Of a stretch of 64,000 nt of DNA, positions 58,265 through 64,000 are shown one piece after another. The translations under genes were made by a program, and so were the position numbers. Below the pieces are notes generated by a model. The model worked only from the letters and a program-made list of their open reading frames with translations. It did no database searches and was not told the DNA's origin. The first letter of the stretch is position 1. Every line of letters starts with the position of its first letter. This DNA is from DATMER01 sp963741305 (GTDB taxonomy: Bacteria; Acidobacteriota; Thermoanaerobaculia; Multivoradales; UBA5704), in NCBI GenBank assembly GCA_963741305.1, contig CAVUHL010000003.1:7812001-7876000 (forward strand). The letters run 5' to 3'.

Positions 58265-60655
58265 CTACGGCTCAGACCGCAGAGCCGACAGCGGCTCCAG
58301 GCGGCTGGCGCGGCGGGCCGGCAGATAACACGCGAGCGACGCGGCCGAAGCGAGCAGGAGGACGACCGCGCCCAGGGTGAGCGGGTCGAGGGCGCCCAGG
58401 CCGTAGAGCAGGCCCGACAGGAACCGCGTGAGAGAGACCGCGCCGGCGAGGCCGAGGAGCAGGCCGGCCAGGGTGAGGGTCAGGCCGTGGGCCATGACCA
58501 GCCGCAGGAGGTCGGCACGCTGCGCGCCGAACGCCATCCGCACACCCAGCTCGCGGGTCCGCCGGCTCACCCGGTAGGAGAGGACGCCCGAGGTTCCGAT
58601 CATCGCCAGGATGAGGGCCAGGCCGGCGAAGAGCACCAGGAGCACGGTGTTGAAGTGGGAACGGGCGAAGAAGAGCCCCCCTGCGAGGCGGAGGTCCAGA
58701 GGCTGGAGCTCCGCCGCCGGCAGGTCCGGGTCCAGCGACCAGAGCGTGCGGCGGACCGCGGCCGCCGCGGCGAGGGGGTCACCCTCGGTCCGCACTGCCA
58801 GGGCCATGGTGCGCAGGTAGTCGGCCGGCACCGGGAGCTGCGCGTGGGCGAAGTAGAAGACCGGTGCGCCGCCCTGGCCGGGAGGCTTTTGATCCCTGAC
58901 GACTCCGGCCACCTCGTGCCAGACGTCGTTGAAACGCACCCTCTGGCCCACGGGGTCCGGCCCCGGGAAGAAGCGGCGGGCCGCAGTCTCGTTGATCACC
59001 GTCACGGGCCGGCTTCCCTCCCTGTCGAGGGTGCTGAACCCCTGCCCGCGCAGCACGGGGGTGTCCAAGGCGGTGAAGTAATCGGGCGTGACGAGCTGCC
59101 AGCCCGCGGACTCCTCCTCTTCCCCTTCGCCGGCCTGCCTGGAAAGACTGGGCCGGAAGCTCCAGGGGGTATCGGGCGGCAGCTCCTTGGCCGCGCCCGC
59201 GGCCACGATCCCCGGCAGGCGCGCCAGGCGGGCTGTCAGCTCGGCGTAGAAGGCCGCGGCCTGGGCGGGTTCCGGATACCGCGCCGCCGGCAGCTCCAGC
59301 TCCAGCGTCAGCACGTGAGCGGCCTCGAAGCCAGGGTCCTCGCCTACCAGCCGCGCGAAGGAGCGGAGCAGGAGGCCGGCACCGGCGAGCAGCACCAGGG
59401 CGAGGGCGATCTCGGTCACCACGAAGGCGTCCTGCAGGCGCGAGCGCCCGCCGTCCTGCGATCCCGCGCCCCCGGTCTGGAGCGTGGAGCGCAGGTCGGT
59501 CCGCGATCCGCGCAGTGCCGGAGCCAGCCCGGAGACCAGGCCGGCGAGGAGCGTCAGGAGGAAGGTGAAGCCGAGGACGCGGAGGTCGATCCGGACATCC
59601 ACGTCGGTCGGCAGATAGACCCCCCGCGCGTCGGGCAACAGGGCGAGGGCCAGCACGGCGAGGAGCACGCCGCCGGCTCCGCCGAGCAGGGCCAGCGCGA
59701 CGCTCTCGGCGAGCAGCGGCCCCGCCAGCCGGCGGCGGTCCGCGCCAAGGGCCGCGCGCAGCGCGATCTCCGGCTCCCGGGCAGTCGCGCGCACGAGCTG
59801 CAGCCCCGACACGTTGGCGCAGGCGATCAGCAGCACGAAGAGCACCGCGCCGGAGAGCATGAAGAGCGCCGGCCGCGCCGGCCCCGCGAGCACCTCGTGC
59901 AAGGGCAACAAGCTGGCCTGCGCGCCTTCCGGGTCCCTCAGGCTCACGGCGTCCATCTCGCGGCGGGCCTGCTCGATCGAGATCCCCGGACGCAGCCGGC
60001 CGATGGCGCCGAGATAGGAGGACTCGCGGTCGGCCGCCGCCTCGGTCCCGAAGGCGAGGGGCAGAAGCAGGTCGGGCTCGCCGCCGCGGATGCGGAGCTC
60101 GCGCGGCAGGACTCCGACGACTTGAAAAGCCTCGCCGCCCAGCGTCAGGCTGCGGCCCACCGCGGCCGGATCGGCGTTGAACCGGGTCCGCCAGAGCTGG
60201 TGGCTGAGCAGCGCCACGCGCGGCCCCCCGGGCCGGTACTCCTCCGCGGCGAACAGACGGCCGTGGGAGGGGTGCACTCTGAGCGCCGCGAGCAGCCCCT
60301 CGGAAACCAGGTGGCGGGAGAGGCGCACCGGCTCCTCGCCGCCGGTCCAGTCGAGGGTGCCGAAGGGGACGTAGGCGCCGATCTCCTGGAAGACCCACCC
60401 CTGTTCGCGCCAGGCCAGGAAGTCCGCCGGGCTGATGCCGGTCCGCTCGGTGTCTGACGATGGCGGCGACCGGACGGCCAGCACGTCCACAAGCTGGTCG
60501 GGCTCGGGAAAGGGAAGGGGGCGCAGCATCACCGCATCGACCACGCTGAAGATCGCGGTGTTGGCTCCGATCCCCAGCGCGAGGGTGAGCACGGCCGCGG
60601 CGGCGTATCCGGGTTGGCCTTTCAGCGTCCGGAAAGCCTGCCGCAGATTTTTCAG
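58265..60655 (-). CDS. ADOP-type duplicated ABC permease (MacB_PCD/FtsX twice), apparent CTG start
   Basis: About 796 aa. Helix 1 LTLALGIGANTAIFSV, a MacB-like periplasmic domain (FLAWREQGWVFQEIG ... LLSHQLWRTRFNADP), FtsX helices (PALFMLSGAVLFVLLIACANVSG, ALALLGGAGGVLLAVLALALL, LLTLLAGLVSGLAPALRG), then a second copy (VVTEIALALVLLAGAGLLLRSF to the end). The first ATG/GTG-type starts fall inside helix 1. In frame upstream is LKNLRQAFRTLKGQPGYAAAAV, the usual family N-terminus, which begins at CTG 60655 overlapping the previous stop (CTGA), with AAGGTGG just upstream. No ATPase gene is adjacent. Confidence 0.85.
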   Translation of the reverse strand: MKNLRQAFRTLKGQPGYAAAAVLTLALGIGANTAIFSVVDAVMLRPLPFPEPDQLVDVLAVRSPPSSDTERTGISPADFLAWREQGWVFQEIGAYVPFGTLDWTGGEEPVRLSRHLVSEGLLAALRVHPSHGRLFAAEEYRPGGPRVALLSHQLWRTRFNADPAAVGRSLTLGGEAFQVVGVLPRELRIRGGEPDLLLPLAFGTEAAADRESSYLGAIGRLRPGISIEQARREMDAVSLRDPEGAQASLLPLHEVLAGPARPALFMLSGAVLFVLLIACANVSGLQLVRATAREPEIALRAALGADRRRLAGPLLAESVALALLGGAGGVLLAVLALALLPDARGVYLPTDVDVRIDLRVLGFTFLLTLLAGLVSGLAPALRGSRTDLRSTLQTGGAGSQDGGRSRLQDAFVVTEIALALVLLAGAGLLLRSFARLVGEDPGFEAAHVLTLELELPAARYPEPAQAAAFYAELTARLARLPGIVAAGAAKELPPDTPWSFRPSLSRQAGEGEEEESAGWQLVTPDYFTALDTPVLRGQGFSTLDREGSRPVTVINETAARRFFPGPDPVGQRVRFNDVWHEVAGVVRDQKPPGQGGAPVFYFAHAQLPVPADYLRTMALAVRTEGDPLAAAAAVRRTLWSLDPDLPAAELQPLDLRLAGGLFFARSHFNTVLLVLFAGLALILAMIGTSGVLSYRVSRRTRELGVRMAFGAQRADLLRLVMAHGLTLTLAGLLLGLAGAVSLTRFLSGLLYGLGALDPLTLGAVVLLLASAASLACYLPARRASRLEPLSALRSEP

Positions 60656-61032
60656 GGGACCACCTTGCAGGAAGACGGCTCCGGGCCGTCCACCGGCATC
60701 AGCCTGATCTCGAGCTGCCGCGCCTGGCCGACCACGCGCACACCCGGGCAGGTGACCGTGGCGTAGCCCTCAGGGGCGGCCGTGGCGATGTAGACGCCGC
60801 CGGCGAGGCCGCTGAAGTGGACCTTGCCCTCGGCGTCTGCCGCCTTCTGCTGGCTCTGGCCGCCGGCCTTCATCAGCGTGATCTGGACTCCGGCGATCGG
60901 GCTGCCCTGGGCATCCAGGGCCTGGGCGCGGACGTCGCCGTTGTTCTGCGCGGCACCCGGGCCGGCTCCGGCGAGCAGCGCCAGCACGGCCACGGAGAAT
61001 AGAGGGAAGCGGAACCTGCCTTCGCTCGACAT
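60652..61032 (-). CDS. Secreted carboxypeptidase-regulatory-like domain protein
   Basis: 126 aa from ATG 61032 with AAGGAG nine bases upstream. Signal peptide (FSVAVLALLAGAGPGAAQ). The mature part VRAQALDAQGSPIAGVQITLM ... GKVHFSGLAGGVYIATAAPEGYATV is a CarboxypepD_reg/CNA-B-like beta-sandwich. Role unknown; the operon link to the permease suggests an export or envelope function. Confidence 0.8.
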   Translation of the reverse strand: MSSEGRFRFPLFSVAVLALLAGAGPGAAQNNGDVRAQALDAQGSPIAGVQITLMKAGGQSQQKAADAEGKVHFSGLAGGVYIATAAPEGYATVTCPGVRVVGQARQLEIRLMPVDGPEPSSCKVVP

Positions 61033-61152
61033 GTAATGTCTCCTTTCGACTCTGGCCGCTAGGGTACTACGAGAGGGGGGCCCGAGCCACCCAACAGACC
61101 GCGCTGGATCTCCGTATACCGGGCAGGCAGTCTCACTCGGGGAGGGGATCGA

Positions 61153-61887
61153 ATGCGCGCAGGTATCCATTTCATGATGGTGCTCGGGGTCGCCCTGCCG
61201 CTGGCGGCCGCTGAGCCGGCCAAGCCCGCCAACTGGGACCTCAAGCTCGGCTTCTCCTACCAGTCCACCACCGGCAACGCGGACACCTCGGCGGCCGGGT
61301 TCGACGCCCGCTTCGTTCAGGAATGGCCCGGCTGGGGGCTGGAGGCCAATGCGGCCGCGGTCCGTGCCACCCGCGACGAGAAAGAGACGGCCGAGCAATA
61401 CAACTCCCAGGTCCGCGGCCGGCGCAAGCTCGGCGACGGCACCGAGTTGACCGTCGGGCTCCGCGGCGAGCGCAACCGCTTCGCCGGCATCGATGCCCGC
61501 ACGCTCCTCGACACGAGCCTGCAGCAGTCCCTCTTCCAGTCCCCCTTCTGGAAGGTGCAGTCCCTGACCGGCGTGTCCTGGACCCGCGAGGACCCGCTGG
61601 GGGACCGGCCGGAGAGCGACAACCTCGGCGGCCTCGTCCAGCTCCAGGCCACGGGCAAGCTCTCCCCGACCGCGGAGCTCACCGGCCAGACCACCTGGTT
61701 CCCGGACCTGAAGGAGTCGGACGACTACCGCTTCCAGGGACACCTGAACGTCCAGGCTGCGCTCAACAAGCACCTGGGCGTGCGCGTCGGCTACGACCTC
61801 AAGTACGACAACGAGCCCGTCCGGGGCTTCAGCCGGATGGACACGAGCACCACCGCCTCGCTCGTCGTCCAGCTCGGCCGCAAGTAG
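61153..61887 (+). CDS. DUF481 outer-membrane protein
   Basis: 244 aa. Signal peptide (MVLGVALPLAAA); then WDLKLGFSYQSTTGNADTSA, the typical DUF481 (YdiY-like) opening, followed by alternating strands to TSTTASLVVQLGRK. It is a salt-induced-type beta-barrel of unknown function. GGGGAGGGG lies upstream of ATG 61153. Confidence 0.85.
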   Translation: MRAGIHFMMVLGVALPLAAAEPAKPANWDLKLGFSYQSTTGNADTSAAGFDARFVQEWPGWGLEANAAAVRATRDEKETAEQYNSQVRGRRKLGDGTELTVGLRGERNRFAGIDARTLLDTSLQQSLFQSPFWKVQSLTGVSWTREDPLGDRPESDNLGGLVQLQATGKLSPTAELTGQTTWFPDLKESDDYRFQGHLNVQAALNKHLGVRVGYDLKYDNEPVRGFSRMDTSTTASLVVQLGRK

Positions 61888-61918
61888 AGCTGGCCCGGAT
61901 CTCGCTAGGAAACCGGGC

Positions 61919-62461
61919 ATGAAGAGGACGCCTCTCTTCCCGCTGTTGATCCTGATCCTTCTCGCCGGTTGCGGCGATGGCGGCGGCAGCGGCCCCACGG
62001 AGCCGACACCCACGCCCCCGCCCACCGTCAACGTCGAGGGAGTCTGGATCGGCACCGCGAGCTCGCTCTCGGCGCGGGGGACCTGCCTGGCCGATGCGTT
62101 CCTGCCGGTCACCGTGCCCGCGGTCTGGACCATCCAGCAGACCGGCGCCTCGATCACGGCCACGGAGGTCTTGAACAACGCGCAGGTGTGCGGCTTCACG
62201 GGCACGGTGCTCGGCAACACGGTCGAGCTCCGGCTCGACCCTTCCCGCTCGCAGGCGGTCTGCAGCCTCCAGAACCTGGCCTGCCCCGGACCCCGGCCGG
62301 TCCGCATCGAGCTGATCACTTCCCGTACCACCGTGCTCGGCGGCGTGGACGGCAACCGCATGACCATCACGAGCAACACGGTCTGGCGGGCGGTCGAGGT
62401 CAGCACCGGCAACTCCCTGGGCGACTACGAGGTCTCGGGCCGCCAGGAGCTTACGCGGTAA
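61919..62461 (+). CDS. Lipoprotein of unknown function
   Basis: 180 aa. Signal peptide with lipobox LLAGCGDGGG at residue 18; a Pro/Thr linker (GPTEPTPTPPPTVNVEG); then a beta-rich domain (VWIGTASSLSARGTCLADAF ... VWTIQQTGASITATEV) resembling short lipocalin-like repeats of unknown role. It lies 31 nt after the DUF481 gene, same strand. Confidence 0.75.
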   Translation: MKRTPLFPLLILILLAGCGDGGGSGPTEPTPTPPPTVNVEGVWIGTASSLSARGTCLADAFLPVTVPAVWTIQQTGASITATEVLNNAQVCGFTGTVLGNTVELRLDPSRSQAVCSLQNLACPGPRPVRIELITSRTTVLGGVDGNRMTITSNTVWRAVEVSTGNSLGDYEVSGRQELTR

Positions 62462-62467
62462 GCCTTC

Positions 62468-62569
62468 ATGCCTGTCCAGGTGCGCGGTTGTTGCTGTGGG
62501 ATCCCCTTCGGTTGCGGGACCGTCGCCCTCCTGGGCCTGATCACGTCCCTCGCTGTCGCCTTCTTTTAA
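62468..62569 (+). CDS. 33-aa Cys-rich single-helix small protein
   Basis: ATG 62468 to TAA 62569 encodes 33 residues: a Cys-rich head (RGCCCGIPFGCG) and one hydrophobic helix (TVALLGLITSLAVAFF). It starts 6 nt after the lipoprotein stop. No strong SD is visible. The composition (four Cys in eight residues, then a membrane helix) is unlikely by chance and resembles small membrane microproteins. Its 3' end overlaps the convergent pseudopilin gene by four bases. Confidence 0.45.
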   Translation: MPVQVRGCCCGIPFGCGTVALLGLITSLAVAFF

Positions 62570-62955
62570 CGCCGCCGCCAGCGCAGCACCTGGGGGGCGC
62601 CTCCGGCAGGCCGGAGCACCTCGGCCTCGACAATCCTCTCGCGTCCGGCGTAGGTAGCGGTGGCCACGACCCGGTAGCGGCCGGGGGAGAGGAACCGCAC
62701 CTCGCTGCGCAGCCGGCCGGGGCCGAGCCCATGCTCCCGGACTCCGTGGTGGTACGCGTCCTTGCTGAGCTCGGCCAGGGTCTCGGCCAGGGCGGCGTCG
62801 GAGAGCGCGGTCAGGGTGACGGACTGGGCCTCGCGGCGGACGAGCCGCATCCGCAGCTGAAGCGAGGCTGCCACCAAGGCCAGCCCGATCGAAAGCAGGA
62901 GGATCGCCAGCAGCACGGCGGCCAGCGCGAATCCATCGTCCCTCCTCCTCACCAT
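62566..62955 (-). CDS. Pseudopilin-like membrane protein (PilX/GspK-like)
   Basis: 129 aa. Basic N-terminus MVRRRDDG then FALAAVLLAILLLSIGLALVAAS, a class-III-like pilin helix after a Gly. The C-terminal domain is beta-rich (LRSEVRFLSPGRYRVVATATY). It overlaps the upstream GspJ-like gene by seven bases. Confidence 0.75.
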   Translation of the reverse strand: MVRRRDDGFALAAVLLAILLLSIGLALVAASLQLRMRLVRREAQSVTLTALSDAALAETLAELSKDAYHHGVREHGLGPGRLRSEVRFLSPGRYRVVATATYAGRERIVEAEVLRPAGGAPQVLRWRRR

Positions 62956-63485
62956 GCGGAGCCCAGCCCGGCTCCGCGTGGGGCCACCAGGAAGGTTTCG
63001 GACCGTTCCTCGGATTTGGGGCCGCGGTTTCCCGGCAGCGCGGGGAGCAGCCCGCGGCGGATGGCGCTGCGGCGATGGCTCAGCCTTACGGAGACCAGGC
63101 CGGGAGAGATCGGGGCGCAGCCCCAGGAAGTCACGCCGTACAAGGCCGGACCCTCTCCGCGGACCTTGCCGGTCTCGTCCACGACGGTCCGGCGCAGCTC
63201 GTCCCCGACCTTCTGGTACACGACCAGCCCCGCGGGATGGCCCTCCAGGAAGAGCGCCGGCCCCTCCAACCCTTCCAAAACCTCGAAGCCTGCCGCGGCC
63301 CGGATGTCGCCCTTCAGCCGAGCCACGACGAGAGGCATGGGCGCGTCGGCCTGCTCGGCCGCGGCATCCGTGAGCATCTGCGCCCCTTCCATCATCACCT
63401 GCGCCGCAAGGCCGAGCGCGAGGGACATCAGGAGCAGAGAAATCAGCAGCTCGACCAGGGTGAAACCCGCTTGGGAGCCCTCCAC
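62949..63485 (-). CDS. Type II secretion/pilus pseudopilin (GspJ-like)
   Basis: 178 aa from GTG 63485: VEGSQAGFTLVELLISLLLMSLALG is a short leader, the prepilin peptidase site G|FTLVE and the N-terminal helix. The rest (LVVARLKGDIRAAAGFEVLEG ... LYGVTSWGCAPISPG) suits a minor pseudopilin. Upstream the frame stays open through array 4, but those residues (14-residue repeats) look like translated spacer. An SD is not evident for GTG 63485, so the start is uncertain. Confidence 0.78.
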   Translation of the reverse strand: MEGSQAGFTLVELLISLLLMSLALGLAAQVMMEGAQMLTDAAAEQADAPMPLVVARLKGDIRAAAGFEVLEGLEGPALFLEGHPAGLVVYQKVGDELRRTVVDETGKVRGEGPALYGVTSWGCAPISPGLVSVRLSHRRSAIRRGLLPALPGNRGPKSEERSETFLVAPRGAGLGSAW

Positions 63486-63491
63486 CCGGCG

Positions 63492-63717
63492 TTTGGAAGC
63501 GGCAACGAGTGGGTAGACGCCTCTACCCGATCGTTGGGAGCCGGAAACGAGTGGGTAGCTTCCGCCAACCGCTCGTTGGGAGCCGGAAACGAGTGGGTAG
63601 CTTCCGCCAACCGCTCGTTGGCAGCTGGAAACGTGTGGGTAGACCCCTCTACCCATTCGTTGGCAGCCGGAAACGAGTGGGTGGCCCCTTCCAACGGCTC
63701 GTTGGGAGCTCCCGGGG
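63492..63717. repeat. 42-bp tandem array 4 between pseudopilin genes
   Basis: Five 42-bp units (63492, 63534, 63576, 63618, 63660 to 63701) plus 16 bases. Units 63534 and 63576 are identical. Each is two 21-bp halves (TTGGGAGCCGGAAACGAGTG and GTAGCTTCCGCCAACCGCTC plus one base each). The array fills precisely the space between the upstream stop (63719-63721) and the downstream GTG (63485). Confidence 0.9.
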
Positions 63718-63718
63718 C

Positions 63719-64000
63719 TCATGGCCGCCACACCATCGTCTCGACCTGTCTTTCGAACGTCTGGTCCCGAACCTCGTAGACGGCACGCAGGACGACCCGG
63801 TAGAGCCCTGGCGATTCCGTTTGGGGCTCGACCTCGACCCAGATGACCGGATTGTCCGGGGTGCCTGTGCCGCGGCGCTCGGATTGTAGGGGGAGGGCGC
63901 CGGTGCGCAGGGCTTCGAGCGTGGATTCCAGGGCGCCCACGGCGAGGCGCTGGGCATCGAGCCGGCGCACCGCTCCGGGCTGGCCGAAGAGGAGCGGCAG
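63719..64000 (-). CDS. Pseudopilin C-terminal part (GspI-like), cut by the window edge
   Basis: The frame is open from base 64000 to the stop TGA at 63719. GTG 63970 is only an internal codon; the sequence LPLLFGQPGAVRRLD precedes it. RLAVGALESTLEALRTGALPL and YRVVLRAVYEVRDQTFERQVETMVWRP suit the C-terminal half of a minor pseudopilin (GspI/V type). The pilin helix lies beyond the window. Confidence 0.6.
   Translation of the reverse strand: MPLLFGQPGAVRRLDAQRLAVGALESTLEALRTGALPLQSERRGTGTPDNPVIWVEVEPQTESPGLYRVVLRAVYEVRDQTFERQVETMVWRP

Overview
The window is GC-rich, diderm bacterial chromosome. Evidence for an outer membrane is several beta-barrel proteins, lipoproteins with lipoboxes, a Tat-exported amidase and a type II secretion/pilus-type pseudopilin cluster. 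A duplicated MacB/FtsX permease of the ADOP kind, RsbRD-type kinases, long 42-residue TPR arrays and many dispersed palindromic elements suggest Acidobacteriota (perhaps the Thermoanaerobaculia/Holophagae side). This is an inference from gene style; no rRNA or tRNA gene is present to confirm it. Promoters often look like a -10 hexamer (TATAAT or close) 5 to 30 nt before the start codon with no clear -35.

Layout. 1-1301: end of an acyl-CoA-ligase-like gene, a triple-nested palindrome and a 20-unit 21-bp array ending exactly at the -10 box of a TIR-NB-ARC-TPR gene (1302-3872). 3.9-11.5 kb: FadI-like thiolase, CoA-transferase, SpoIIE phosphatase, PlsB-like acyltransferase, histone-deacetylase fusion, Smr protein. 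11.5-20 kb: a kinase / single-receiver / EAL signalling operon, a 998-aa outer-membrane protein, a ParE-type toxin-antitoxin pair and an RsbRD-type kinase. 20-25.4 kb: recA, divergent from a MoxR / DUF58 / transglutaminase operon. 25.4-30.2 kb: a secreted NTR-like protein, a nucleotidyltransferase toxin-antitoxin pair, a DUF885 lipoprotein, a GT39 mannosyltransferase-like protein and a beta-barrel. 30.3-33.9 kb: a second array (42 bp = 2 x 21) in front of a calcineurin-STAND-TPR gene. 34.1-37.9 kb: oxidative pentose phosphate operon gnd-zwf-pgl and a Lys/Ala-rich histone-H1-like protein. 38.1-47.8 kb: beta-helix protein and an exopolysaccharide cluster (WcaJ-like initiator, four GT4 glycosyltransferases, membrane proteins). 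48.4-49.8 kb: a third 21-bp array, dispersed repeats and decayed toxin-antitoxin remnants. 49-58 kb: thioesterase, AI-2E exporter family protein, ada-alkA alkylation repair operon, an unknown secreted/membrane pair, a diguanylate cyclase, an amidase and an SGNH hydrolase. 58-62.5 kb: ADOP permease with a carboxypeptidase-regulatory-like partner, DUF481 barrel, lipoprotein and a 33-aa small protein. 62.5-64 kb: pseudopilin genes whose only sizeable spacer is a fourth 42-bp array.

The most unusual feature is the family of four intergenic arrays. Their sequences differ, but all have an exact 21-bp pitch (two helical turns of B-DNA), share a loose YCGCTC core and lie only between genes. Two lie directly upstream of the two STAND (defence-type) genes. 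Other dispersed elements are two AAAGGAC hairpins, a 59-bp element in two inverted copies (57/59 identical) and several GTAGGGGC-type palindromes. Together they make this a repeat-rich chromosome with an unusual intergenic architecture.
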